DNA of 10,527 bases from positions 1-10,527 of the forward strand of contig JAGQRA010000483.1 of NCBI GenBank assembly GCA_020425885.1, written 5' to 3'. This document shows, in pieces, positions 1 through 6,649 of the stretch (its first letter is position 1; each line of letters starts with the position of its first letter). The stretch comes from Planctomycetota bacterium (GTDB lineage: Bacteria; Planctomycetota; UBA1135; UBA2386). The translations under genes were made by a program, and so were the position numbers. The notes beneath the pieces are model-generated. The model did no database searches, was not told the origin of the DNA, and was given only the letters and a program-made list of their open reading frames with translations.

Positions 1-657
1 CCCGAGGGGGCGACCGAGGTCGCGTGCTGGGCGCACGCGCGACGCAAGTTCGTCGACGCCGAGTCCAAGGATCCGAAGCTGGTAGCGCAGGCGCTCGATC
101 GCATCGGTGTGCTCTACGCCGTCGAACGAGCGGTCAAGGACGCTGCAGCAGCCGAGAAGCGCGAGCCCACGGCGGCGGAGTTCCTCGCTGCGCGACAGCA
201 GCACAGCAAGCCGCAGCTCGAGGCCATCCGCGCCTGGCTCGAGTGGGCCGAAACGCAGGTTCTTCCCAAGAGCCCGGTAGCCGAGGCGATTCGCTACGCG
301 CTCAACCAGTGGCAGGCGCTGACGGTGTACGTCGACGACGGCGAGTTGCACATCGACAACAACCTCGCCGAGCGCTCACTGCGACCGTTCGCCGTCGGTC
401 GGAAGAACTGGCTCTTCTTCCAGACCGAGGGCGGCGGCAAGACCGCCGCGATCCTCGCCAGCTTGTTGCAGACCGCGCGGGCGATCGGGATCAACCCGCA
501 GGACTACTTCCGCGACGTGCTCCTGCGCATCGGCAGTGAGTCCGATGTCGCCAAGCTGACGCCGCACGGGTGGAAGCAGCACTTCGCGCAGGACGTCGCC
601 GACCACCACGAGGACATCCTCTGCCGGTTGCGCGACCACTTCGCCCGGGCGCAGTAG
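1..657 (+). CDS. IS66-family transposase (TnpC), C-terminal part, 5' end outside window
   Basis: This is the DDE transposase that moves the IS66 element. The window opens in frame at codon position 1, and 218 residues are visible out of roughly 500 usual for the family. Residues 9-17 show the family's CWAHARRKF motif. Residues 119-139 match the DNNLAERSLRPFAVGRKNW block, where Glu124 is the third catalytic acidic residue. The last part (about 153-178, SLLQTARAIGINPQDYFRDV) is the IS66 C-terminal domain. The reading frame is intact up to a TAG stop at 655-657, so this half of the gene is not decayed. IS66 elements normally carry small tnpA and tnpB genes upstream; they would lie to the left of the window. 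Confidence 0.95.
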   Translation, partial: PEGATEVACWAHARRKFVDAESKDPKLVAQALDRIGVLYAVERAVKDAAAAEKREPTAAEFLAARQQHSKPQLEAIRAWLEWAETQVLPKSPVAEAIRYALNQWQALTVYVDDGELHIDNNLAERSLRPFAVGRKNWLFFQTEGGGKTAAILASLLQTARAIGINPQDYFRDVLLRIGSESDVAKLTPHGWKQHFAQDVADHHEDILCRLRDHFARAQ

Positions 658-704
658 CGCCGGCGATCAGCAACCGACAGGCCACCGGAGCTACTTCGGC
701 GACC

Positions 705-725
705 TGTGCTTCACGCGACGGTTAC
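705..725. repeat. Probable IS66 right terminal inverted repeat
   Basis: The 21 bp ending in GGTTAC lie 47 bp after the transposase stop. Read inward from the outer edge, the end starts GTAACCGTCGCGTGAAG, matching the GTAA start expected of IS66-family ends. If the boundary is right, positions 726-733 (CACTCCGG) are the 8-bp target duplication. The partner repeat is outside the window, so the length of the repeat is approximate. Confidence 0.6.
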
Positions 726-1567
726 CACTCCGGAGCCACCACGAGATCCAGATGTTCCTCGTACCCGGCCAGAAGGTCGCGACAGAAGTCACTCGGGGGC
801 ATGCTCTCGTAGATCTCGCCCAACCCTTGTTGTGCATCGGCTGCTCGAAGTGCTGCCAAGAGACCCGGAGCACGCTCCATGAAGAGCCCCAAAAGCGCTT
901 TCACCGACGCCGTGAGGTAGAACCCGTTCCAGACCGCACCCTGCCGCAGCAGCCGAGCCGCTTCCGCCCGGGTGGGCTTCTCGACGAAACGCTGGACTCG
1001 CAGGCCGCCATCGACATGCCCAGCGGGGAGGATCCAGCCGTAGTCGGACTCTGCGTCCTCCGGCCTCATGCCAACGAGGACCAGTCGATCCGTTGATCGG
1101 GCCACGATTCGTTGGGCGTCCCGGATCGCCCGCACGAGCAGATCTTCGTGCGTGAAGAAGTGATCTGCCGGCAACAGGGTGACATGCGCAGCCGGATCGC
1201 GCGTGGCGATCTCCAACAAAGGCAGGAGCACGCCTGCAGCCGTGCCCCGGTTCAACGGCTGAACGATCACGTTGCGGGGATCCGTGCCTTGCAGGTCTCG
1301 CTCCCAGTAGGGGCGATGGTTGCTCGCGACAATGGTCACGATGCGTTCGCGCGCCGTGAACTGCTGAGCGCGCTCGAGGGCGTCGCCGAGGAGCGATCGG
1401 TCCCCGAACAGTGAGCAGTACTGCTTGGGGACAGGGCCGCCCATGTAGCGCGACGTCAACGGCTCAAGCCGCGAACCGCTTCCACCTGCGAGCACGACGG
1501 CCCACTGCCGAGCCTGCGGCGATTCGCTCTCGCCCAGGACACCGTTGGGGGCTCCACCGGAAGTCAT
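722..1567 (-). CDS. Mannose-1-phosphate guanylyltransferase-like enzyme, 3' end apparently truncated by IS66
   Basis: This is predicted to join a nucleoside triphosphate to a sugar phosphate, probably GTP plus mannose-1-phosphate to GDP-mannose, in the cytoplasm. From the ATG at 1567 it is 281 residues. The nucleotide-binding loop AGGSGSRLEPLT is at 27-38, the PKQY motif at 48-51, the PADH motif at 133-136 and the FVEKP motif at 194-198, followed by WNGFYL (about 213-218). PKQY/F with FVEKP favours the guanylyltransferase branch; exact substrate is inferred. The ATG at 1567 is preceded by GAGG nine bases upstream. A GTG at 1612 is in frame but has a weak site and would overlap the upstream gene. 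The protein stops right after a Trp (residue 281), where relatives usually continue with a short conserved tail. The TAA lies inside the IS66 terminal repeat, so some 3' coding sequence is probably lost and activity is uncertain. Confidence 0.85.
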   Translation of the reverse strand: MTSGGAPNGVLGESESPQARQWAVVLAGGSGSRLEPLTSRYMGGPVPKQYCSLFGDRSLLGDALERAQQFTARERIVTIVASNHRPYWERDLQGTDPRNVIVQPLNRGTAAGVLLPLLEIATRDPAAHVTLLPADHFFTHEDLLVRAIRDAQRIVARSTDRLVLVGMRPEDAESDYGWILPAGHVDGGLRVQRFVEKPTRAEAARLLRQGAVWNGFYLTASVKALLGLFMERAPGLLAALRAADAQQGLGEIYESMPPSDFCRDLLAGYEEHLDLVVAPEW

Positions 1568-1599
1568 GACTTGATGCCTCGCCACCGGGTTCCGTTGGT

Positions 1600-2586
1600 T
1601 CAGTAGCCCCACCCGTCCACGATCTTCGCTTGCAAGATCAGGCGGTGCAGCGCGTGGGAGGACTTGTTCTCTGGATCGAGGTCACATGCCTTGTTGCACC
1701 ACTCGTCGGCATCGGGCAACGCGCGCCGCTCGAGGTAGATCGTCCCGAGGGCAAGGTAGGCGGTCGTGAGGCGGGCGCGGAGCTCGTCCTGCACCGCTTC
1801 CAGGCGCTCAGCCGGGGATGCCGCGGTCGTCGTCTCGTCCCGCTCGACCGGCGGCCGTGGCGCAACGAGGTCGCCAACCTCGCTCCAGACCTTCTCGAGC
1901 CGGGAGATCGCACGCTGCAGCCCCCGCTGCTGACGCATGTCTCCGTGAGCCGGCACGTCCAGGTCCTTGACCACCTTCTCGAGCACGCTTCGAACGCTCT
2001 TGACGGCCGACGCGATCTCCTCTCCCGTCGCCTCGTGCGCGCTCGGCCGCTTCTGGTCCGCGATCTTCGCCGCCAGCTTCGTTGCATCCCTGGCGGATCT
2101 CGTATCCCCGTAGTCGTGGGCGACGGCATGCGCCGCGAGTTGGGCAGAACCCAGGCGACCATCCTCGAAGTCCGTTTGCGCAGCTTGCAGGATCCGCGCC
2201 GCGATCTGCTCGCGGGACTGCTGCTCCACTCGCTTCGCCTTCGCGCCCAGCGCCGGATCCAGCTTCGCCGCCTGGCGCGCTTCCGCAATCGCAAAGGCGA
2301 ACAGGCCAAGATCCTCGCAGACTGCGGCCAGGTCGAGGTGGGCCCCACCGTTGCCTTGATCGATGCGTGCCGCCAACACGTCGTAGACGGAGCGCGGAAT
2401 GATCTCGGCGCGCGAAAGTTCGCGCATCTCTTCCTTCGGGAACGTCAGCTCCATCCGGAACGTCCCGTCGGTCACGTCGACGACACGTCCGATGAGAACC
2501 TCGCCGGTGCGTAGTGTGACGCTCTGGCCGCACAGCGACACCGCCAGAACGAGGATTGCAAGAAGGCAACGGGTCGTGGGCTTCAT
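1600..2586 (-). CDS. Secreted TPR-like protein of unknown function
   Basis: The function is not known. The 328-residue product starts with MKPTT, a hydrophobic segment (about residues 7-18) and SLCGQS, which reads as an export signal. The Cys at 19 lacks a proper lipobox because Leu precedes it. Residues 23-65 are a beta-rich segment (LRTGEVLIGRVVDVTDGTF) like small barrel domains of surface or periplasmic proteins. Residues 82-112 and 272-305 resemble tetratricopeptide helices (for example AYLALGTIYLERRALPDADE), with a charged helical middle. The protein ends VDGWGY. The start is fixed by a strong AAGGAG at six bases from the ATG. The open frame runs further upstream to 2871, but that extension has no export signal and crosses the promoter region. 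The next gene starts 32 bp downstream, which suggests an operon with a sugar-nucleotide enzyme and hence perhaps a role in envelope polysaccharide assembly (inference). Confidence 0.75.
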   Translation of the reverse strand: MKPTTRCLLAILVLAVSLCGQSVTLRTGEVLIGRVVDVTDGTFRMELTFPKEEMRELSRAEIIPRSVYDVLAARIDQGNGGAHLDLAAVCEDLGLFAFAIAEARQAAKLDPALGAKAKRVEQQSREQIAARILQAAQTDFEDGRLGSAQLAAHAVAHDYGDTRSARDATKLAAKIADQKRPSAHEATGEEIASAVKSVRSVLEKVVKDLDVPAHGDMRQQRGLQRAISRLEKVWSEVGDLVAPRPPVERDETTTAASPAERLEAVQDELRARLTTAYLALGTIYLERRALPDADEWCNKACDLDPENKSSHALHRLILQAKIVDGWGY

Positions 2587-2592
2587 GGGAGT

Positions 2593-2598
2593 CTCCTT
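2593..2598 (-). promoter_or_regulatory. Shine-Dalgarno site fixing the start of the TPR-like gene
   Basis: AAGGAG on the minus strand sits six bases before the ATG at 2586 and two bases after the TGA of the small upstream ORF. It is the strongest ribosome binding site seen in the window. It decides the start of the secreted protein against the longer open frame. Its position next to the upstream stop codon suggests the two genes are translated from one message. Confidence 0.8.
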
Positions 2599-2600
2599 GG

Positions 2601-2687
2601 TCAGTGGCATCCGCCGCATCCGGAGAGCACGATCAGCGTGCATGCAAGCAGCAACCAGCGAACGAACGGGGTGATGATTCGATTCAT
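2601..2687 (-). CDS. Tiny lipoprotein-like ORF (28 residues)
   Basis: This is a 28-residue ORF from ATG 2687 to TGA 2601-2603. It starts MNRIITPFVRW, followed by a hydrophobic core (residues 11-21) and a textbook lipobox LSGC at residues 21-24. Only CGGCH would remain after signal peptidase II cleavage. About three quarters of codons end in G or C, as in neighbouring genes. It ends 14 bp before the TPR-like gene and starts about 30 nt after the predicted sigma-54 transcription start on this strand. No good Shine-Dalgarno site is visible. It could be a real micro-lipoprotein, a leader peptide coupling translation to the next gene, or a remnant of a longer lipoprotein gene. The ending CGGCH also matches the haem-binding CxxCH pattern, probably by chance because its first Cys is the lipobox Cys. 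Confidence 0.5.
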   Translation of the reverse strand: MNRIITPFVRWLLLACTLIVLSGCGGCH

Positions 2688-2729
2688 GACGACCGGCAGT
2701 GGGAGTCAGGTGGAGTCGCTGGGTGGCTG

Positions 2730-2745
2730 AGCAACGCCCGTGCCG
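2730..2745 (-). promoter_or_regulatory. Candidate sigma-54 promoter for the minus-strand operon
   Basis: On the minus strand this reads CGGCAC-GGGCG-TTGCT. The sigma-54 consensus is TGGCAC-N5-TTGC, so nine of ten key positions match and the GG-to-GC spacing is exactly 10 bp. The predicted transcription start is near 2719, leaving about 32 nt before the small ORF at 2687. It faces away from a second copy of the same motif 22 bp away. A sigma-54 activator gene lies next door, which makes a chance match less likely. Confidence 0.55.
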
Positions 2746-2767
2746 GTAGCGTGTCAGGCCGGCGCAG

Positions 2768-2783
2768 CGGCACTCGACTTGCT
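2768..2783 (+). promoter_or_regulatory. Candidate sigma-54 promoter for the kinase/regulator operon
   Basis: On the plus strand this reads CGGCAC-TCGAC-TTGCT, with the correct 10-bp GG-to-GC spacing and the same single departure (C for the first T) as its divergent partner. The predicted start is near 2794, giving a leader of about 165 nt to the ATG at 2958, or about 86 nt if the TTG at 2880 is the true start. The genes downstream encode a sigma-54 activator, so this would be autoregulation. The rest of the spacer (2784-2957) shows no coding signal that I trust. Confidence 0.55.
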
Positions 2784-2957
2784 CCGGCCTCGCCGGGCGT
2801 CCGCATTCACCTCGACGCCTGATCCTCCTGTCCCTACCAGCATGCTCGCCTCGGGCCTCGACTACGAACATCGGCGAAGTTGCCTGGCCGCACTGCGACC
2901 GAGGACCGGCAACGACCCGCCGCGATGGTGCTGTGGTGTCTCACTCACCAGCTTCTG

Positions 2958-4811
2958 ATGTCCCGATCACCAGAACCTAGCCGAACGAGGGCCCATCGCG
3001 GGCGGCGTCCGGCCCGATCGAAGAAGCCTCCGCGCTCCCTGCGCCGCCATCTCCTTATCTGGTCGCTGCTGATCGCACTCGTTCCGATGCTTCTGCTGGC
3101 CGGACAGGGATACCACTGCGCACGCCAGGCCGTACTCGACACGGCTGCTGAACGGCTTGCAGAACTCACGGAATCGCGACGGCAGCGCCTCGAGATGTGG
3201 CTTTCGGAGCGCCTGGCCGACGCTGCGTTCCTCGCTGCCTGCCCGGCCGTGCGTCACGAGTGCTCGGCTGACTCGCAGACCAGCCAGACGGCACAGGTGA
3301 CGTCGGCGTTCCTGTCCACGTTCGCTACCAAGTACGGCATGTACGAGGCGATCGGCCTCTACGACCCGGGGTGGCACGAACTAGCGGGTGTGGGAACACG
3401 CAGCCACGGCCTTCAGGCATTCGAGCTGTCTGGCATCGTCGAGGCCGTCGGCAGTTCGCCTGGACCTGCCGCGGGACGCGTCCATCGTCACCGAGACGGT
3501 CGGCTCGGCATGCACTTCGGCGCCGCCGTTCGGGACGGCGAGCAAGTCACCGGCTACGTCCTTACTGCTCTCGATGAGGAAGTGATGCAGGCCATCTTGA
3601 AGGACGGCATGCCCACTTCCACGTACCGCAGCTACCTTGTCGGGCGAGACGGCATCATGCTCACCGAAGCGGAGAGCAGTCTCGCCGGCGCCGGGCTGTC
3701 AGAACGGGTCGCTTCCGTCGGGTTCAAGAGGGCGGCGAACGACGAGACCGGTGCTGCTGTCTACCGGGACTCCCGCAACCGAGAGGTTGTTGGGGGCTAT
3801 GCCGCGATCCATGGAATGGATTGGATCCTGTTGGTGGAGCAGGACGCGCCAGATGCGCTGGCGTGGCTTCCGGAGCTGGGCTGGCGGGCGCTGATCACTT
3901 CGCTTCTCGTATCTGCTGCGGTCGTCGCCCTCACGCTGCGGAGTGCGCGCCGCATGACGGCACCGCTGCAGCAGCTGGCGAATGTCGCACGGCAGGTCGC
4001 ACATGGCGACTGGGAAGCCAGAGTCGGCCCCGTTTCCCAGTACGAGGTCGGCTCTGTCGCCACCGCACTGAACCACATGCTGGACGAGCTGGCCACCGCC
4101 CGGCTCCGAGTCGTTCAGAGCGAGACCCTGGCGGCAATGGGTGAGATGAGTTCTGCGGTCGTCCACGAGATGCGGAATCCGCTTTCCTCGATCAAGCTCA
4201 ACCTGCAGGCGATCCTGAAGAAGCTCTCCGACGACCCGCGCAGCCTGGAACTCGCCGAGATCGCCCAGGCGCAGGTTCTTCGCCTGGAGCGCATGTTCTC
4301 CGATCTCCTGTCCTTGAGCCGACCGCTGGCCATGAACTTCGGTGTGCTACCGCTCCAGGACACGCTGGTCGCAGCCCTGGAGGATGTCGCCGAACAAGCT
4401 GGCAGCGAACGGTGCAGCCTCCACGTACAGGAACCCGACCCGCACCTCCACGTGAGAATCGATCCTGACCGGATGCGACAGGCGCTGGTCAACCTCCTCC
4501 AGAATGCCATCGACGCTGCGGGTCACGGCGGCGAGATCGTAGTCGTTACCCGTCTCGAAGAATCGCGGCGACGCGTTCTCATCGAGGTGGCCGACAACGG
4601 CCCCGGGGTCTCGGACGACAACCTCGAACGCCTGTTCCAACCCTTCTTCACGACCCGCGCAGGCGGCACTGGGCTCGGACTCGCCATGGTCCGCAAGATC
4701 GTCGAGTACCATGGGGGTCGCGTGACTGCCGCCAACCGCACCGACACGGTGAACAACGAGACCGGCGCCGTCTTCCGAATCGAGCTACCTCATGAGTCAG
4801 AGCAAAGCTAG
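2958..4811 (+). CDS. Membrane Cache-HAMP sensor histidine kinase (NtrB/AtoS type)
   Basis: This kinase senses an extracytoplasmic signal, autophosphorylates and passes the phosphate to the regulator encoded next. Numbered from the ATG at 2958 (617 residues), a basic N-terminus leads to TM1 (about 31-51, LLIWSLLIALVPMLLLAG). A periplasmic domain of about 255 residues follows, with Cache-like features such as YLVGRDGIM and GYAAIHGMDWILLVE. Then come TM2 (about 311-328) and a HAMP linker (about 329-384). The H-box HEMRNPLSSIK has phospho-acceptor His403. The N-box is RMRQALVNLLQNAIDAA (505-521), followed by DNGPGV (546-551) and LFQPFFTT...GTGLGLA (559-576). The frame is also open to ATG 2925 and TTG 2880; none of the three has a strong ribosome site. 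I chose 2958 because the residues before it resemble no domain. The ligand is unknown. Confidence 0.92.
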   Translation: MSRSPEPSRTRAHRGRRPARSKKPPRSLRRHLLIWSLLIALVPMLLLAGQGYHCARQAVLDTAAERLAELTESRRQRLEMWLSERLADAAFLAACPAVRHECSADSQTSQTAQVTSAFLSTFATKYGMYEAIGLYDPGWHELAGVGTRSHGLQAFELSGIVEAVGSSPGPAAGRVHRHRDGRLGMHFGAAVRDGEQVTGYVLTALDEEVMQAILKDGMPTSTYRSYLVGRDGIMLTEAESSLAGAGLSERVASVGFKRAANDETGAAVYRDSRNREVVGGYAAIHGMDWILLVEQDAPDALAWLPELGWRALITSLLVSAAVVALTLRSARRMTAPLQQLANVARQVAHGDWEARVGPVSQYEVGSVATALNHMLDELATARLRVVQSETLAAMGEMSSAVVHEMRNPLSSIKLNLQAILKKLSDDPRSLELAEIAQAQVLRLERMFSDLLSLSRPLAMNFGVLPLQDTLVAALEDVAEQAGSERCSLHVQEPDPHLHVRIDPDRMRQALVNLLQNAIDAAGHGGEIVVVTRLEESRRRVLIEVADNGPGVSDDNLERLFQPFFTTRAGGTGLGLAMVRKIVEYHGGRVTAANRTDTVNNETGAVFRIELPHESEQS

Positions 4812-6162
4812 TGCCCTGCGGATCCTCGTCGTCGACGACGATGAGGCACTTGGCCGCTCGCTGCAAATCCAACTCGAAGAGCACGGGCACGCAGTCACCA
4901 CGTGCATGAACGGGAGGGATGCCCTCCGTCTGGTCGGCGACGGTGGTGCGTTCGACCTCCTGTTCCTCGACCTCCGCCTCCCGGACCAGAGCGGGCTGCG
5001 CGTCTTGAAGACGCTTCAGGGTCTCTCGAGCCCACCGGACACTGTCATGATCACTGGTGTCCAGGACATGAAGTCCATGATCGAAGCCATCCAGGTCGGG
5101 GCCTTCGATTACGTGCGGAAACCTCTCGCGCTCGAAGATGTGCTGGTGGCTGTCGAGAAGTGCATCCAACGCCGCTCGCGGCGCGGACACTCCGGACGGC
5201 GGGACCTCGTCCGCATCGACGTCGAATCCGACCAACCTCACGAGATCGTCGGACAGGACCGCATGATCCTCGATCTGCTCAAGCAGGTGGGCTTGCTCTC
5301 TCGCAGCAAGGTCACCGTACTGATCCAGGGCGAAAGCGGGACGGGCAAGGACCTTGTCGCTCGCGCCATCCACAATGCCTCCTCGCCATCACAGCCGTTC
5401 ATCGCCATCAATTCGGCCGCGATCGTGCCAACTCTGCTCGAGAGCGAGCTGTTCGGGCACGAGAGGGGCGCCTTCACCGGGGCCGACACCCGCAAGATCG
5501 GCCGCCTCGAGCAGGCGGGCAACGGCACCGTCTTCCTCGACGAGATCGGCGACATGCCAATGGAGCTGCAGGCCAAGCTCCTGCGCACGCTGCAGGATCG
5601 TTGCTTCGAACGCGTCGGTGGCAACCAGAGCATTCCCTTCGAGGCGCGAGTGCTCGCTGCGTCCCATCGCGACCTCGACACGATGGTGGCAGACAAGGAG
5701 TTTCGAGAGGATCTGCTGTACCGGCTGTCCGTTGCACGTCTTCAAGTCCCGCCGCTACGCGACCGACCCGGCGATGTTCGTCCGCTCGCAATCCACCTGC
5801 TGCACCGCATTCGCAGACGGCTGGAGAGCCCCGTGGTAGCTATCGCCGAGTCGGCACTGCAGACCCTCGAGGGGCATGCTTGGCCTGGAAACGTCCGCGA
5901 ACTCGAGAACGCACTGACGCGCGCCGTAGCCGTGGCGCGAACCGACGTCATCGAGGCCGTGGACCTACCCGACGTCCACCGCCCCGCGACTCCGAACTCT
6001 GCGCCCCATGAGAGTCCGCTGCGGAAGCTGTCGGAGGTCGAGCGGGATCACGTCAAGGCCGTCCTGGATCATCTCGAGTGGAACATCACCAGAAGCGCTC
6101 AGGCTCTCGACATCTCCCCAACAACCCTGCGCAAGAAGATCGCCGACTACGGCTTGCGGTAG
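4792..6162 (+). CDS. NtrC-family sigma-54-dependent response regulator
   Basis: This is the cytoplasmic transcription activator partnered with the kinase encoded just upstream; the two genes overlap by 20 bp, implying coupled translation. The 456 residues hold three domains. The receiver domain (about 9-127) has acidic residues VVDDDE (14-18), phospho-acceptor Asp60 (FLDLRLPDQSG) and Lys110. The AAA+ domain (about 150-385) has Walker A GESGTGK (180-186), the sigma-54-contacting GAFTGA loop (226-231), Walker B FLDEIGD (Asp250, Glu251), the REDLLYRL arginine-finger region (305-312) and WPGNVREL (364-371). The Fis-type helix-turn-helix is at about 415-453 (SAQALDISPTTLRKKI). All motifs needed for ATP hydrolysis and sigma-54 contact are intact. 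Its likely targets are the two sigma-54-like promoters at 2730-2783, which would make it autoregulatory (inference). Confidence 0.95.
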   Translation: MSQSKASALRILVVDDDEALGRSLQIQLEEHGHAVTTCMNGRDALRLVGDGGAFDLLFLDLRLPDQSGLRVLKTLQGLSSPPDTVMITGVQDMKSMIEAIQVGAFDYVRKPLALEDVLVAVEKCIQRRSRRGHSGRRDLVRIDVESDQPHEIVGQDRMILDLLKQVGLLSRSKVTVLIQGESGTGKDLVARAIHNASSPSQPFIAINSAAIVPTLLESELFGHERGAFTGADTRKIGRLEQAGNGTVFLDEIGDMPMELQAKLLRTLQDRCFERVGGNQSIPFEARVLAASHRDLDTMVADKEFREDLLYRLSVARLQVPPLRDRPGDVRPLAIHLLHRIRRRLESPVVAIAESALQTLEGHAWPGNVRELENALTRAVAVARTDVIEAVDLPDVHRPATPNSAPHESPLRKLSEVERDHVKAVLDHLEWNITRSAQALDISPTTLRKKIADYGLR

Positions 6163-6211
6163 TCTCCATGTGCCACTGCCAACTGATCCCACCGCTCTCT
6201 CCTACCGCGCA

Positions 6212-6649
6212 ATGGTCATGACCCAACCTGCCGACGATCCCGAGCTGGCACTTGCGGCAGCACAAGATCCGTACGAGGGGGTCCCGTTCGATCCCAACTT
6301 CTTCTGTACGATTCTACCCGGCCGAGTCGGGGCCTTGTGTCCAGGCGTGTCGAAGCACGTGCCGGTCGTGCTCGTGCACCTGGTCGATGGTTCGGTACTG
6401 GATGTATGTCACATCGCTCAGCTTTCGCCTCGCTGGGTCGCAATGGCAGCGTTTCGCAACGCGCCGAGCTGTGAAGAGATGGACCTCCATTTCGTGCCGT
6501 ATTCTACGATCCATCGCGTGACGCTCTCGGCGAGAAGCGTCGCCGAACGCCAGATCGGCTTCCAAATCGATCACGCTGCGAGCGCGATCAAGCACTTGGA
6601 AACCGCAGGTGGCGCGCAAGTCGATCCCGACCAAGGCTCCACGCAATGA
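6212..6649 (+). CDS. Small unknown protein with a beta-rich, Sm-like-looking core
   Basis: I do not recognise the family. The 145-residue product has no signal peptide or membrane segment, so it is probably cytoplasmic. Residues 51-82 (VVLVHLVDGSVLDVCHIAQL, then SPRWVAMAAF) and 93-108 (HFVPYSTIHRVTLSAR) alternate hydrophobic residues like a small beta barrel. The hydrophobic-x-Leu-x-Asp-Gly turn and a later Ile-x-Arg-Val strand recall Sm/Hfq-like or regulatory barrel domains. This is a resemblance by eye only. The start could be ATG 6212 or ATG 6218; neither has a clear ribosome site. It begins 49 bp after the regulator gene and its TGA overlaps the next ATG (ATGA), so it is translationally coupled to the membrane protein that follows. 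Confidence 0.7.
   Translation: MVMTQPADDPELALAAAQDPYEGVPFDPNFFCTILPGRVGALCPGVSKHVPVVLVHLVDGSVLDVCHIAQLSPRWVAMAAFRNAPSCEEMDLHFVPYSTIHRVTLSARSVAERQIGFQIDHAASAIKHLETAGGAQVDPDQGSTQ

Larger units (their letters stand above)
1..725 (+). mobile_element. IS66-family insertion sequence, right-hand part
   Basis: The left side of the element lies outside the window. What is visible is the 3' part of the transposase gene and 68 bp after its stop codon. The right boundary is placed at 725. The outer strand read inward from there begins GTAACCGTCGCG, and IS66-family elements typically start GTAA and make 8-bp target duplications. The boundary falls inside the 3' end of a sugar-nucleotidyltransferase gene read from the other strand, which is what an insertion into that gene would give. 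The transposase family is certain. The exact boundary is an inference, because the left terminal repeat and the second copy of the target duplication cannot be seen. Confidence 0.8.

Noticed and set aside
1630..2514. Plus-strand open frame (294 codons) opposite the TPR-like gene
   Set aside because: No start context or domain. It is rich in Arg and Leu, as expected for the antisense of a GC-rich gene, and the minus-strand frame has an export signal and a strong ribosome site.
2742..2763. GCCGG...CCGGC inverted repeat as an activator binding site
   Set aside because: It lies between and partly inside the two sigma-54 -24 boxes, too close for an enhancer, and such GC-rich arms are frequent by chance here.
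2587..2871. N-terminal extension of the TPR-like protein to an upstream start at 2871
   Set aside because: It would bury the export signal and the AAGGAG site inside the gene and run through both predicted promoters. The extension is Arg-rich with no domain character.
4902..6011. Long plus-strand open frame (369 codons) out of frame with the response regulator
   Set aside because: Its translation is Arg/Pro-rich without motifs. The other frame encodes a complete NtrC-type protein.
6246..6255. TGGCAC followed by TTGC as a sigma-54 promoter
   Set aside because: The two halves are directly joined with no five-base spacer, so the GG-to-GC distance is wrong, and the site is inside a coding sequence.
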